DNA of 64,000 nt from Pseudoalteromonas galatheae (GCF_005886105.2 NZ_PNCO02000001.1:3489501-3553500); one strand, 5' to 3'; positions 21,625 to 31,308 are shown, counted from the stretch's first letter. Numbers and translations are program-made. Notes: a model not told the origin generated them from the letters alone.

Positions 21625-22739
21625 ACTTCGCTCCCAAATGGATGAATGACTACGCCCTGCACAACTCTATTCACTTCCCCCGACGGGCAAGGATTGTCCG
21701 GTGAAATGCCGAGGTTCAGCGCTTTATAGAAACTTAACTGCTGTGCAAACAACATATACAGTAATCCTTGCCACACGTCTTCTAGTGGTAACACTTTAGG
21801 GCAAAGTGAATGTACCGTCATGGCTGCTCCATCACGCTGCAGCTCAGCAACTAAGTCCTGATCGTATAAATTGGTATAACCATCGCTTGAGATAAAACAT
21901 ACCACGACAGTTTTGCTATTGATAAGTGATTTTGGACCATGACGGAACCCAAGCGGTGACTCGCTCACGCTCATTACTTGGCCTGCCGATAGCTCAAGCA
22001 TTTTTAACGCAGCTTCCTTTGCAAATCCCAACAAACAGCCAGAGCCTAGATACACCAAACGCTCAAATGGTTGTTGTGCAAATGCACGGATATTTTGTTG
22101 CTCTGTTGCAGCTAACATGCTTTGCGCTGCATTGATCAACTTATCCACGGAGCCATCATCCGCAGCAAAAAGTTGTAGCGCTGCAACCATCATTGACGAA
22201 TAGCTACTCGTCATTGCAAAACTTTGGTCAAGCGTAGGTTCCGGTAACAATATACTTGTTGCATTGTTTGCCTGCTGCGCTGCTTGATGCAACTTTCCAT
22301 CACGGTTGCAAGTGATAAAAAGGTGCTGACTGTTACTAACCAGCTGTGTTACCAACTCTACGGCCGCAACACTTTCAGGACTATTACCAGAGCGAGCAAA
22401 GGATACCAATAAACACGGCTTATCCGTCGCTAGATATTGCCTTGGTGCAGCAACTAAGTCAGTTGTGCTCACAGCCCGCACACTTTGGCGCATGTGTGTA
22501 TTAAGATGAGTGGCGATAGCGTCACCGATATAAGCGGATGTACCCGCCCCTGTCAAAATAACCTGAGTATCAGGGTCATCTAGAAAAGGAGCTAACTCCA
22601 CCAAAAGCCTAGGCTTTATGCTCGCGACTAATTGGGCGGTCTCTTGCCACATCTGTGGCTGCTGGGTGATCTCTTTTGCGGTCCAATAGGCATTTCGTGT
22701 TTTTAGTTGCGCAACTTCGTGTCCTAGCAAAGTGTTCAT
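21621..22739 (-). CDS. agaS: SIS-domain sugar-phosphate isomerase/deaminase AgaS
   Basis: AgaS converts galactosamine-6-phosphate to tagatose-6-phosphate and ammonia. The protein contains two SIS domains: the first has LTGAGTSAYIGDA and SFARSGNSPES, the second VYLGSGCLLGFAKEAALK and ESPLGFRHGPKSLI. The ATG at 22739 gives 372 residues and overlaps the agaZ stop (TCATGA). An upstream in-frame ATG at 22763 lies inside agaZ. The family and the neighbouring agaZ/agaR genes favour AgaS over GlmS-like isomerases. Confidence 0.87.
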   Translation of the reverse strand: MNTLLGHEVAQLKTRNAYWTAKEITQQPQMWQETAQLVASIKPRLLVELAPFLDDPDTQVILTGAGTSAYIGDAIATHLNTHMRQSVRAVSTTDLVAAPRQYLATDKPCLLVSFARSGNSPESVAAVELVTQLVSNSQHLFITCNRDGKLHQAAQQANNATSILLPEPTLDQSFAMTSSYSSMMVAALQLFAADDGSVDKLINAAQSMLAATEQQNIRAFAQQPFERLVYLGSGCLLGFAKEAALKMLELSAGQVMSVSESPLGFRHGPKSLINSKTVVVCFISSDGYTNLYDQDLVAELQRDGAAMTVHSLCPKVLPLEDVWQGLLYMLFAQQLSFYKALNLGISPDNPCPSGEVNRVVQGVVIHPFGSEV

Positions 22740-24022
22740 GACGCTTTCTCCATGGCAAAACACGCGTTTGAATAGCGAGCTACAACACGTTGAATTTTGG
22801 CAATCACCAACGCTTTGGCATCCCTTTCTATTTCACCACGGCGTACTTGTTGATATAGCTCTGGAAAATATTGGCTGATAAGCGGCAATGATAAAGTCTG
22901 CTGCGCTAGGTTTTCGAGCATGGTTGCTAACGCCTTTTGCACCGCGTCTTGATGCCAGTAATAACGGATACGGTCGCTAAAGCTAAATTGGCGCAAGAAC
23001 CGGAGTTGCTGTGGTTTGCCGTGATAAAAACGCTGCCAACTCGTAGGCTCTGCCAACATGACCTCATCCACCACCTCAATAAATTGGCTATGCATGGGTA
23101 GTAATTGCTTTTCAATATGGTGAAGCGCAAATAACCCTTCGCGTAGCGCAAAGGTCAATTCAGGCCCGACTTTCAAAATGGCAAAGTGGTCAGCAACCAA
23201 CGACTGATAAGCACCTGCAGTTTGATAATCTGTCGAATGCGCTTCGAAAGCGATACGGTCAACGGTACGAATAAAATCTTTTAAGGCACTCGCTTCGTTC
23301 GATTTGTAATCAAACACTTGGGTGTTATCAAACTCAACACCCGGCTGCACCACCATTGCAACCACGCGTTGCCAAGCATCCGCTAATCCCTTATTTGCAA
23401 AAAGTTCACGATGGCAAGCTAGGGTTTCTTGCGCAGCAACTTGGCTGGTCGGTTGCAGGCTGTCAATCTGTTCATCAGCGCCACCTGGAGGGGGAACTTC
23501 AGTACCAATCACATAAACAATATCACTACGACCAAACGTCGCAATCGCGGCTGCTTCCGCTGTTTGACACAATAAGGCAGCGCGATTAGCTACAATATCA
23601 TCGCTTAACGCGTCAGGATCGTCAGCACAGGGCATGCTGGCATCTAAGTGGATCTTCTTAAAACCAGCCTTCACGTATTCAGCGACTAAGTCACACGCTT
23701 TGGCCATTGCGGCTTGGCTATTTTCACTCGTCCAACAGACAGGTCCCAAGTGATCACCACCAAAAATCAGTAACTGCTTATCAAAACCAAGCTCTTCAGC
23801 CATTTCTTCGACTTTGGCAATAAAATCCGCAGGACACATCCCGGTGTAACCGCCAAATTGGTTAACCTGATTGGCCGTGGCCTCAATTAATAGCAGCGTA
23901 TTTTCCTGCTTGGCATATCTTATCGACGCTTCCAGCACCCAAGGGTGAGCTGAGCAAATGGCATAAATACCTGAGTTTTTCCCTGATTTATTGGCTTCGA
24001 TTAGGGCTTGAAAACGCCGCAT
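22736..24022 (-). CDS. agaZ: AgaZ/KbaZ/GatZ-family tagatose-6-phosphate pathway protein
   Basis: The 428-residue protein matches the GatZ/KbaZ family, with the signatures GIYAICSAHPWVLEASIR, EATANQVNQFGGYTGM, GGDHLGPVCW, KIHLDASMPCADDP and YVIGTEVPPPGGA. In enterobacteria it is the non-catalytic subunit that stabilises the class II tagatose-bisphosphate aldolase KbaY/GatY. In Shewanella-type pathways AgaZ has been assigned to tagatose-6-phosphate phosphorylation. No kbaY/agaY aldolase gene is present here. It lies 11 bp downstream of agaR. Confidence 0.88.
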   Translation of the reverse strand: MRRFQALIEANKSGKNSGIYAICSAHPWVLEASIRYAKQENTLLLIEATANQVNQFGGYTGMCPADFIAKVEEMAEELGFDKQLLIFGGDHLGPVCWTSENSQAAMAKACDLVAEYVKAGFKKIHLDASMPCADDPDALSDDIVANRAALLCQTAEAAAIATFGRSDIVYVIGTEVPPPGGADEQIDSLQPTSQVAAQETLACHRELFANKGLADAWQRVVAMVVQPGVEFDNTQVFDYKSNEASALKDFIRTVDRIAFEAHSTDYQTAGAYQSLVADHFAILKVGPELTFALREGLFALHHIEKQLLPMHSQFIEVVDEVMLAEPTSWQRFYHGKPQQLRFLRQFSFSDRIRYYWHQDAVQKALATMLENLAQQTLSLPLISQYFPELYQQVRRGEIERDAKALVIAKIQRVVARYSNACFAMEKAS

Positions 24023-24033
24023 ATGATCACCTC

Positions 24034-24804
24034 TTAAGACGTTATTAAATGTACCTCAATTCCGGCGGCAACCAATTGCTGATGAATATCAGCTGGAATA
24101 CCACTGTCCGTTACCAAAACGTCAATTTCTTCGCAGGCGATAATACGGTGTACACCTTTACGATCGAACTTGCTGGAGTCCGTCACCACTATGACTTGTT
24201 TTGCAGCTTTACACATCTCGCGGTTAAGCGCGGCTTCTGGTTCAAAGTGTGTCGTTACACCAACATCGACAGAAAACCCGTCGACACCAAGCACCAAACG
24301 GTCAAAGTGATATTGCTTTAGCTGATCTTCTGCGTGACTGCCATAAAACGACAGCGACTTTTTACGCAGTGAGCCTCCGGTCATCAACACTTCAACGCCA
24401 TCGGCTGCAACGAGTGCTTGCGCCACGTTAAGACCATTAGTCATCACCACCAACTGTTGATGCTCAGTCAGCTGCTTCGCAACCTCTTCTGTGGTGGTAC
24501 CAGAGTCTAGAATAATAGACTCATTATTGCCTATAAGACCCGCCACTAACTTTGCAAGCTCGACTTTCACCTGGTGATGATGATCGTGCTTTTCCGTTAT
24601 GGTGAGCTCTTTGGTTAACCTAGAACTCGCAACGGCACCGCCATGAGAGCGAACCAACAATCCTTTATCATGTAAGGCATTGAGATCATTTCTGATCGTC
24701 ACGGTTGATACACCAAATTGTTCTGCCAGTTCAGATACTTCTACTCGTTCCGTTTGACCAACGAGTTGAACGATTTCGTGGCGTCTTTCGATGGTGTTCA
24801 GCAT
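24034..24804 (-). CDS. agaR: DeoR-family transcriptional regulator AgaR
   Basis: The 256-residue repressor has the DeoR N-terminal helix-turn-helix (VSELAEQFGVSTVTIRNDL, residues about 23-42, followed by LHDKGLLVRSHGGAV) and a C-terminal DeoR/ISOCOT sugar-phosphate sensor domain (ILDSGTTTEEVA, VMTNGLNVA, VTDSSKFDRKG). The ATG at 24804 is chosen because a perfect AAAGGAGG lies 4 nt upstream. It heads the minus-strand operon and faces the GH109 gene. TTTCGTTTT-type sites in the gap are its probable operators. Confidence 0.87.
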   Translation of the reverse strand: MLNTIERRHEIVQLVGQTERVEVSELAEQFGVSTVTIRNDLNALHDKGLLVRSHGGAVASSRLTKELTITEKHDHHHQVKVELAKLVAGLIGNNESIILDSGTTTEEVAKQLTEHQQLVVMTNGLNVAQALVAADGVEVLMTGGSLRKKSLSFYGSHAEDQLKQYHFDRLVLGVDGFSVDVGVTTHFEPEAALNREMCKAAKQVIVVTDSSKFDRKGVHRIIACEEIDVLVTDSGIPADIHQQLVAAGIEVHLITS

Positions 24805-24813
24805 GACACCTCC

Positions 24814-24871
24814 TTTCGTTTTGGTTAAATTTAGTCTACACACCTTTCACTTTCTTTCAATTTATTTTTTT
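24814..24871. promoter_or_regulatory. AgaR-like operator motifs near agaR start
   Basis: TTTCGTTTTGG at 24814-24824 and TTTCACTTTCTTTCAATTT from 24845 resemble the T/C-rich AgaR operator known from E. coli (a TTTCRTTTYRTTTY-like pattern, recalled from the literature). The first overlaps the agaR ribosome-binding region, suggesting autoregulation. Confidence 0.4.
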
Positions 24872-24938
24872 AACCTTAAACAAAAACAGACACAACCATC
24901 TGTTTTATAATGATTTAAATTTAAATGAGAAACAAATC

Positions 24939-25030
24939 GAAAATAAAACGAAAGAATATGAAAGATATTTTTCTTGCGTTCAAAATAAAACTGCCGTAAT
25001 AATAACCAAAAATAACATTTCGTTTTTAAC
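24939..25030. promoter_or_regulatory. AgaR-like operator motifs upstream of GH109 gene
   Basis: On the minus strand of 24939-24964, CTTTCATATTCTTTCG is followed by TTTTATTTTC; the segment TTTCGTTTTATTTTC fits the AgaR operator pattern closely. A further ATTTCGTTTTTAAC lies at 25017-25030, just ahead of the plus-strand arm. Repressor sites facing both arms would coordinate hydrolysis, uptake and catabolism. Confidence 0.4.
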
Positions 25031-25058
25031 AACAAGAGTGAACAACTAAGAGGTTATT

Positions 25059-26429
25059 ATGGGTGATCTAAACCGCCGGCGATTTCTTCAATCAATGGCT
25101 GCTATCGCAGCAACAAGCGCAGTGGTTGGCTGCGCAAGTAACAATAATAAGACGCCGCTTACACCAAAGCCACAAGGAAATTCAGTTCAAGGTCTAGTCG
25201 TACCGAAACTGGACGTCGTGCGAGTGGGCTTTATTGGTGTGGGTCAACGTGGTGTTGGCGCGGTAAAACACTTTTGCCATCTTGATGGTGTCGAGATCAA
25301 GGCCATTTGCGATACGCACCAAGAAGTCGTCGATAGAGCCGTTAAAATTGTTGTCGACAAGGGTTTACCCAAGCCAGCAACTTATGGCAAGAGCGATATG
25401 GACTATCGCCGCATGTTGGCGCGCGATGACATTGATATTGTGATCATCTCTACGCCTTGGAAATGGCATACGCCTATGGCGGTAGACACAATGGAGAGTG
25501 GAAAGCATGCTTTGGTTGAAGTGCCAGCTGCAGTAACCATAGAAGAAGCGTGGCAATTGGTAAATACCGCAGAGCGCACGCAAAAGAACTGCATGATGTT
25601 GGAAAACGTTTGCTATGGCCGCGACGAGCTGATGGTATTGAACATGGTTCGCCAAGGGTTATTCGGTGAGTTACTACACGGTGAAGCGGCTTATATCCAT
25701 GAACTTCGTTGGCAAATGAAAGAAATTGAGCATAAAACCGGCTCATGGCGTACACACTGGCATACCAAACGCGACGGTAATCTCTACCCCACTCATGGCT
25801 TAGGCCCTGTTTCTCAATATATGAATATCAACCGTGGCGATCGCTTCGACTATATCTCGTCCATGAGTTCCCCAGCACTTGGTCGTGCAGCCTATGCCAA
25901 ACGTGAGTTTCCAGCAAATCATGAACGAAACCAACTGAACTATATTGCTGGAGATATGAACACCAGCATCATTAAAACCATCAAAGGTCGTTCGATTATG
26001 GTACAGCACGATACCACTACCCCACGCCCTTACTCCCGCCATAATTTAATTCAAGGTACTAACGGCGTATTTGCAGGATTCCCCAACCGCATCGCGCTTG
26101 AAAACGGCGGGAGTAAGAGCTTTCACGAGTGGGATTACGACATGAATGATTGGTACGGCAAATACGATCATCCACTTTGGCAAAAAATGGGGGCTGAAGC
26201 TGAGCGCAACGGCGGCCATGGTGGCATGGATTTCTTAATGTTCTGGCGCATTATTTACTGCCTTCGTAATGGCGAGCCGCTAGATCAGGATGTTTACGAC
26301 GCAGCTGCTTGGTCAGCGGTCTTCCCTCTTTCAATGGACTCAGTTGCAGACAGAAGTAATAGCAAGGACTTCCCGGATTTCACCAGGGGCACATGGCGCA
26401 CTGCAGCACCACTAGGCATTGTCACATAA
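25059..26429 (+). CDS. GH109-type alpha-N-acetylgalactosaminidase (Gfo/Idh/MocA fold), Tat-exported
   Basis: The 456-residue protein opens with a twin-arginine signal (NRRRFLQSM) that ends in a lipobox-like VVGC. It is therefore probably a Tat-exported lipoprotein. The body has a Rossmann nucleotide loop ([16 protein letters not shown], about residues 53-68) and the GH109-type motifs [12 protein letters not shown] and [21 protein letters not shown]109 enzymes cleave terminal alpha-GalNAc by an NAD-dependent redox mechanism. Export of a pre-folded, NAD-loaded enzyme fits Tat. The adjacent GalNAc genes support the substrate. A plain oxidoreductase is the alternative. Confidence 0.85.
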   Translation: MGDLNRRRFLQSMAAIAATSAVVGCASNNNKTPLTPKPQGNSVQGLVVPKLDVVRVGFIGVGQRGVGAVKHFCHLDGVEIKAICDTHQEVVDRAVKIVVDKGLPKPATYGKSDMDYRRMLARDDIDIVIISTPWKWHTPMAVDTMESGKHALVEVPAAVTIEEAWQLVNTAERTQKNCMMLENVCYGRDELMVLNMVRQGLFGELLHGEAAYIHELRWQMKEIEHKTGSWRTHWHTKRDGNLYPTHGLGPVSQYMNINRGDRFDYISSMSSPALGRAAYAKREFPANHERNQLNYIAGDMNTSIIKTIKGRSIMVQHDTTTPRPYSRHNLIQGTNGVFAGFPNRIALENGGSKSFHEWDYDMNDWYGKYDHPLWQKMGAEAERNGGHGGMDFLMFWRIIYCLRNGEPLDQDVYDAAAWSAVFPLSMDSVADRSNSKDFPDFTRGTWRTAAPLGIVT

Positions 26430-26532
26430 CTAACCAAAGGTTAAATACGTTATCTATAGCAAGTACTAACAATGCCTGAATAAGCGCTCGTATAGCGGGC
26501 GCAATAATAACAACACTCAACAGGACAACAAG

Positions 26533-29382
26533 ATGAAACACACTTTAAAACTGTGTGCTGTGGGATTGGCCGTGAGCTGTGCCCTGTCCCAATACGCGCA
26601 TGCACAGGAAACAGAACAGAACAGCGGATCCGACGAGCAAGATAAAGCCAAGCAACAAGTCGAGAAAATTGAAGTACGTGGCGTACGTTCGAGTATCAAA
26701 GAGTCACTCTTTCTCAAAAAAAATGCCGTCGGCGTAATGGATGCCATCGTTGCCGAAGACATAGGTAAGTTCCCAGATCAAAACCTCGCTGAAGCGCTAC
26801 AACGAATGACAGGTATCGCCATTACCCGTAACGCAGGTGAAGGACAAAACGTCACAGTGCGGGGTCTTGGTGGGGACTTTAACGTTACCACCATCAATGG
26901 TCGTAGAATGGCATCTGAACACACTAGCCGAGACTTTAACTTCGATTTAATTGCGCCTGAGATGGTTCAAGCATTAGAAGTGTACAAGTCACCACAAGCA
27001 CAAACGCAAGAAGGGGGGATTGGTTCAGTCATCAATATAAAAACCCGCCGACCGTTAGATATGGATGGTTTTACCCTCGCCGGAAGTGCCAAAGCCATTT
27101 ACGAAGAACGTACCGGCGATACCAACCCCCAAGCCTCCTTCCTCATTAGTGATACCTTTTTTGACAATACCTTTGGCGCGCTATTCACCGCCGTTTATTC
27201 AGAGCGAACACAACGCGAAGACTCCTACGAAGGACAAGGATTTTACGATCCAGAAGAAAATACCGATGTGCGAGTCCCTGTTGATAGTAACCGAAATGGT
27301 GAGCTAGATGAGGGCGAGAAAGTACACCCCTCAATGATCCCTGGATATGTACGCTACTCGAACTGGCAAGACGAACGTGAGCGCATTGGTGCAAGCCTCG
27401 CCTTACAATGGCGTCCAACGAATGATATTGATGTCACCTTTGATAGCTTATACTCAAGCTACAAAACCGACGGTGAAAAATATCAAATCTCTTTCGTCAC
27501 CTATGATGAACCTTGGACGCCGGGGATCCCTGCAGTAGGTGAGTTAAAATTCAATGAAGATGGCAACGTCAACTACATTGAGTTAGTCGATGGTGCAATG
27601 GCTGAGCTACTGAACGTCTCTGAGCCTCGCAATACCGACACTTGGCAGGCCGGTCTTAACTTCAAATGGTATGCTACCAGCGATCTAACGCTTGAATTTG
27701 ACGTGTCTAAGTCCCGTGCTGAGCGGATCAATGATGGCGACAACCGCTACATTGTGGCACGTGGCTTTGTTGATACTATCACCATAGATCAAACAGGCGA
27801 CAACCTCCTGCCAGATGTGACCATGTCACCAGCACTTAATGCCGATCAACCCTTTGGTGCTCATTACAGCTACAACTATGGCACGGAAGTGATCAGTGAT
27901 GTTGAAGAGTTAAGGCTCGAGGGAACATTTATTCCAGAATGGGAATTTGTCAAAGACATCAAGTTTGGCTTTCATTACGGAAAGCAAACTAAAGGCAGAG
28001 ACGTAAGTAAATCAAATAACCCATCGATGTTTAGTAATGGTGGGGCTTATTTTAAAAACTCAGATTACGACAGCTTTGATAACTCAAGCGTAGAAAAGCT
28101 CGGTGGCCTTAACTTATTTAGACTACCCGCAGATGTACTTGTTCCCGCCAACTTTGATAACTTCCTAGATGGTGAGCCGGGCATGCACCCTGCACCGTGG
28201 GCCAGCTTCGACTACGACAAACTCTATGCTTTTTATCAATCCATTAATGCCCAAGCCGCAGATGAAAAAATTAGAGCTTCCAAGAGTCCTAAAGATTCCT
28301 ACGAGCTTTCTGAGTCAACGTTTGCACTTTATTTAGAGACCAATCTAGTCGGCGAGCTGTCGGAAATGCCTTACAACTTAAACCTAGGCGTAAGAGCAAT
28401 CAAAACCGAGATCACCTCTGATGGCTACGTTTTTGATTACCCAAGTCTGGTATACAACGTAGAAGAAGACGAAGATGGCGATATTATCTATCGCATAGAA
28501 GGGGATATTGCCGATTATTACTCCGATTCTTACGTAGAAGACGACTACACTGATGTACTGCCTAGCATGAACTTTAAGTTAGAAATAACAGACTCACTGT
28601 TATTTAGAACCAGCGCGGCTAAAGTTATCACCAGACCTAGCATCGATTTTCTAACCCCATATAGCTCAATTAATTTCAGTAAGTTTGAGCTTAACCTTGC
28701 CAACCCTGGGATCAAGCCACTTAGAGCAGACCAACTTGATTTGGGACTAGAGTGGTACTTCTCTGATTATGGTGCGCTCACCTTTGCAACCTATTACAAA
28801 GACATTAAATCGGTTATCGCTCAGGGACGTATCGGTACGATAAAAGTAGGTAAATTCATAAAAGACGGCGTTGAAGTTGACGGTCCGGAATTTACCCAAG
28901 TATCTCCACGTTCAGAAGCAGGAGCAGAGATCAAAGGTTTCGAAATTGCTTACCAACAGTCGTTTGAGGAATTGCTACCAGCACCATTTGATGGCCTAGG
29001 TATGCAAATCAACTACACATTTACGGATAGTAAATACGACGACCCCGAAAAAGACGAGCTACCGTTCGCTGGAATGTCTGAGCATTCTTACAATGCGGTT
29101 ATCTATTATGAGAAGGATGACTACCAAGCGCGTATCGCTTACAACTGGCGAGATGATTACCTGAAGTATCCAGATGCGTGGGGCGGCCCAGAATGGGCAG
29201 CGGATTATGGTCAATTTGATTTCAGTGCCAGCTATAATCTTACTGCAAAGACACGGATTGACCTAAACGTGACCAACCTCACCAATGAGCGTCAATGGTC
29301 ATACATTAAAACCCAAGAGCAAGTGAGCCACTTGAGCCGTTACGGCCGCAGTATCAGTTTAGGCATTAACACTTCTTTCTAA
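26533..29382 (+). CDS. TonB-dependent outer-membrane receptor (probably N-acetylhexosamine/oligosaccharide uptake)
   Basis: The 949-residue protein has a signal peptide (ending near HAQE), a plug domain (GKFPDQNLAEALQRMTGIAI, NVTVRGLGGDFNVTTINGR) and a 22-strand barrel ending in the aromatic Phe typical of outer-membrane proteins (SLGINTSF). The sequence is of the Xanthomonas/Caulobacter TonB-receptor class that usually imports glycans. Lying between the GH109 gene and a secreted DUF3472 protein, and next to agaR, it is a candidate AgaO-type transporter. Confidence 0.9.
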   Translation: MKHTLKLCAVGLAVSCALSQYAHAQETEQNSGSDEQDKAKQQVEKIEVRGVRSSIKESLFLKKNAVGVMDAIVAEDIGKFPDQNLAEALQRMTGIAITRNAGEGQNVTVRGLGGDFNVTTINGRRMASEHTSRDFNFDLIAPEMVQALEVYKSPQAQTQEGGIGSVINIKTRRPLDMDGFTLAGSAKAIYEERTGDTNPQASFLISDTFFDNTFGALFTAVYSERTQREDSYEGQGFYDPEENTDVRVPVDSNRNGELDEGEKVHPSMIPGYVRYSNWQDERERIGASLALQWRPTNDIDVTFDSLYSSYKTDGEKYQISFVTYDEPWTPGIPAVGELKFNEDGNVNYIELVDGAMAELLNVSEPRNTDTWQAGLNFKWYATSDLTLEFDVSKSRAERINDGDNRYIVARGFVDTITIDQTGDNLLPDVTMSPALNADQPFGAHYSYNYGTEVISDVEELRLEGTFIPEWEFVKDIKFGFHYGKQTKGRDVSKSNNPSMFSNGGAYFKNSDYDSFDNSSVEKLGGLNLFRLPADVLVPANFDNFLDGEPGMHPAPWASFDYDKLYAFYQSINAQAADEKIRASKSPKDSYELSESTFALYLETNLVGELSEMPYNLNLGVRAIKTEITSDGYVFDYPSLVYNVEEDEDGDIIYRIEGDIADYYSDSYVEDDYTDVLPSMNFKLEITDSLLFRTSAAKVITRPSIDFLTPYSSINFSKFELNLANPGIKPLRADQLDLGLEWYFSDYGALTFATYYKDIKSVIAQGRIGTIKVGKFIKDGVEVDGPEFTQVSPRSEAGAEIKGFEIAYQQSFEELLPAPFDGLGMQINYTFTDSKYDDPEKDELPFAGMSEHSYNAVIYYEKDDYQARIAYNWRDDYLKYPDAWGGPEWAADYGQFDFSASYNLTAKTRIDLNVTNLTNERQWSYIKTQEQVSHLSRYGRSISLGINTSF

Positions 29383-29421
29383 ATCAATATGGGGCAACAC
29401 GCCCCATTCAAGGAACTTAAG

Positions 29422-30711
29422 ATGAAGAATACAATAATGACACCGATACTGCTGTGCGCCTCGCTATTTGCCTCAGCACAAGAAGCTTATATCAGCAGTT
29501 ACGGTAATGCTTGGGTCAACAACGATATTGACGCCAGCAGGCAATATATAACTCAAGCCGGAATTGCCCCATGGCAAGATAAGCAGCTTAGATTTAATCA
29601 CTATTTTTATGCCAATAACGTTGGCACCTATACCCTCTTTTTACACCTTGAGAAACCAAGAGCACCAAGTACATTGTTGGTAAAGCATAACAATAAACAA
29701 GTGGCGCTTAACCTCGATAGACAAAGCCCGACTAAGGTTAAAGTCGGTGACTTTGCCGTGACGCAAGTTGGCTATCAAACTGTCCAAATAGCCGGTGACA
29801 CATTAGCCAAAGGGCGAAACAGTGCCTTCCCTGCCATTACCGGGCTCAGTCTCGATGGTGAGGCCATGACCCCTGCACCTAACTATGTCAAAGAAGACTT
29901 TTACTGGGGTCGTCGCGGCCCTTCAGTACACCTTTCCTATACCGTACCTGACAAAAAGGACTATAACTGGTTTTACAACGAAGTAACGGTGCCATCTGGC
30001 TACGATCCACAAGGCTCGTATTTTATGGCGAATGGTTTTGGCGAAGGTTACTTTGGTATTCAGGTCAACTCGCCCACCGAGCGTCGCGTGCTGTTTTCGG
30101 TTTGGAGCCCATACCAAACCGATGATCCAGGCACAATTCCTGACAATCTTAAAATCAAATTACTCGCTAAAGGCGAAGGCGTTTACGTCGGTGAATTTGG
30201 CAATGAAGGTTCTGGAGGACAAAGCTATTTACGTTATAACTGGCAGCCTGATACGACATATCGCTTTTTAGTCAATATTGAGCCCAGTACAATTAATGCA
30301 GGCCATACTGAGTATCGTGGCTATTTTTATGCGCCGGAAACCGGTCAATGGAAGCTGATCGCAGCCTTTAGCCGCCCTGAAACCAATACCTATGTTGCAA
30401 GACCGCATAGCTTTTTGGAAAACTTTTTACCCGAAGCTGGACAGCTTGAGCGTAAAGCATTTTATAACCGTCAGTTTTTACGTGACACCCAGGGTAACTG
30501 GGTTGAGTTAAATCAAGCTAAATTCACTTATGACGCCACCGCCAGAAAAGGGTCGCGTTTGGATTATCAAGGTGGTGAGGAGCAAAACCGGTTTTACTTA
30601 CGTAATACAGGTTTCTTCACGGGACCCACGCCTTACCTCAGCGAATTTACTCGCCCAAGCAGCAATGATGCGCCGGTGATCCCATGGCAGTCATTACAGG
30701 CACACCCTTAA
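29422..30711 (+). CDS. Secreted DUF5077/DUF3472 protein
   Basis: The 429-residue protein has a signal peptide (MKNTIMTPILLCASLFASAQ), an N-terminal beta-sandwich domain of the DUF5077 type (about residues 25-145) and a C-terminal DUF3472 domain (FYWGRRGPSVHLSYTVP, NEVTVPSGYDPQGSYFM, GEFGNEGSGGQSYLRYNW). Such proteins accompany glycoside hydrolases and TonB receptors in polysaccharide loci and are thought to bind carbohydrate. The ATG at 29422 is preferred over one at 29389 because it starts the signal peptide and follows CAAGGAAC. It is the last gene of the plus-strand amino-sugar arm. Confidence 0.82.
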   Translation: MKNTIMTPILLCASLFASAQEAYISSYGNAWVNNDIDASRQYITQAGIAPWQDKQLRFNHYFYANNVGTYTLFLHLEKPRAPSTLLVKHNNKQVALNLDRQSPTKVKVGDFAVTQVGYQTVQIAGDTLAKGRNSAFPAITGLSLDGEAMTPAPNYVKEDFYWGRRGPSVHLSYTVPDKKDYNWFYNEVTVPSGYDPQGSYFMANGFGEGYFGIQVNSPTERRVLFSVWSPYQTDDPGTIPDNLKIKLLAKGEGVYVGEFGNEGSGGQSYLRYNWQPDTTYRFLVNIEPSTINAGHTEYRGYFYAPETGQWKLIAAFSRPETNTYVARPHSFLENFLPEAGQLERKAFYNRQFLRDTQGNWVELNQAKFTYDATARKGSRLDYQGGEEQNRFYLRNTGFFTGPTPYLSEFTRPSSNDAPVIPWQSLQAHP

Positions 30712-30924
30712 TTTAAATGATAGCTTCTCTCTGGTCGGCCAATGCTACCGTAGCTTTGGTCGGCTTTTACTTCTTCTATACTAATTAACCAAAGTCTCGG
30801 GATAATTAAAGCTTTCCCCTTCGAAAAACAGAAATAGACATAAAACACACCAAAAACCATCACATTAATAAAACAATACACTCAATAAATTTAAATTTGG
30901 TGTAATTCCAACCACTTAGATCTA

Positions 30925-30979
30925 AATAAGAATTATTTTCAAAAAGACCGTTGACAGTTCTACAAATCTAACTGATAAT
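30925..30979 (+). promoter_or_regulatory. Fur-like box and promoter of sRNA copy 1
   Basis: AATAAGAATTATTTTCA (30925-30941) resembles a Fur box. It is followed by a -35 TTGACA (30951-30956), a 17-bp spacer and a -10 GATAAT (30974-30979). The -10 lies inside a second Fur-like 7-1-7 palindrome, TGATAATCAATATCA. Confidence 0.7.
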
Positions 30980-30986
30980 CAATATC

Positions 30987-31190
30987 AACAAGACGAGAGT
31001 GACGGCTCAACTTGTTATCACAATAGTTTCTTGACCCGAAACAAGGCTGGTATCCACAACTACCAAAGGACGTTAGCAGGCACTTGCATTGCTCCTCGTA
31101 TTTAGACGCTAACTCCACTTTTACTTGCTACATTGCTCATATCGGTGACGGTAGATATGAAATCAAAAAGCCCTGCTCAGGGCTTTTTTT
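30987..31190 (+). ncRNA. RyhB-like Fur-regulated small RNA, copy 1
   Basis: The predicted transcript is about 204 nt, from an A seven bases after the -10 to the end of a Rho-independent terminator. The terminator stem is AGCCCTG/CAGGGCT with a T7 tail, ending at 31190. It contains ACATTGCTCA (31130-31139), identical to the conserved pairing core of E. coli RyhB. A hairpin follows in which TCATATC pairs with GATATGA. A second seed-like CATTGCTC lies at 31087-31094, found only in this copy. No convincing coding frame is present. RyhB-type RNAs repress iron-using proteins under iron starvation; that role is inferred. Confidence 0.75.
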
Positions 31191-31247
31191 ATGTCCAAAG
31201 TTTATTTTTACTTCGGTATTTGCTAGAAAAATAGCCACCCTAATATT

Positions 31248-31301
31248 AATGAGAATTATTTTCAAAAAAGTATTGACTCATTGTTAGATCTAACTGATAA
31301 T
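31248..31301 (+). promoter_or_regulatory. Fur-like box and promoter of sRNA copy 2
   Basis: AATGAGAATTATTTTCA (31248-31264) is followed by a -35 TTGACT (31273-31278), a 17-bp spacer and GATAAT (31296-31301). The -10 is embedded in TGATAATCACTATCA. The layout matches copies 1 and 3. Confidence 0.7.
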
Positions 31302-31308
31302 CACTATC

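Noticed and set aside
25059-26429. Simple Gfo/Idh/MocA sugar oxidoreductase
   Set aside because: Twin-arginine export, GH109-type motifs and the GalNAc gene context favour a glycosidase, although the fold is the same.
31084-31287. 67-codon frame across sRNA copy 1 and the copy 2 Fur box
   Set aside because: It runs through a strong terminator and the next promoter, and no similar frame exists in the other two copies.
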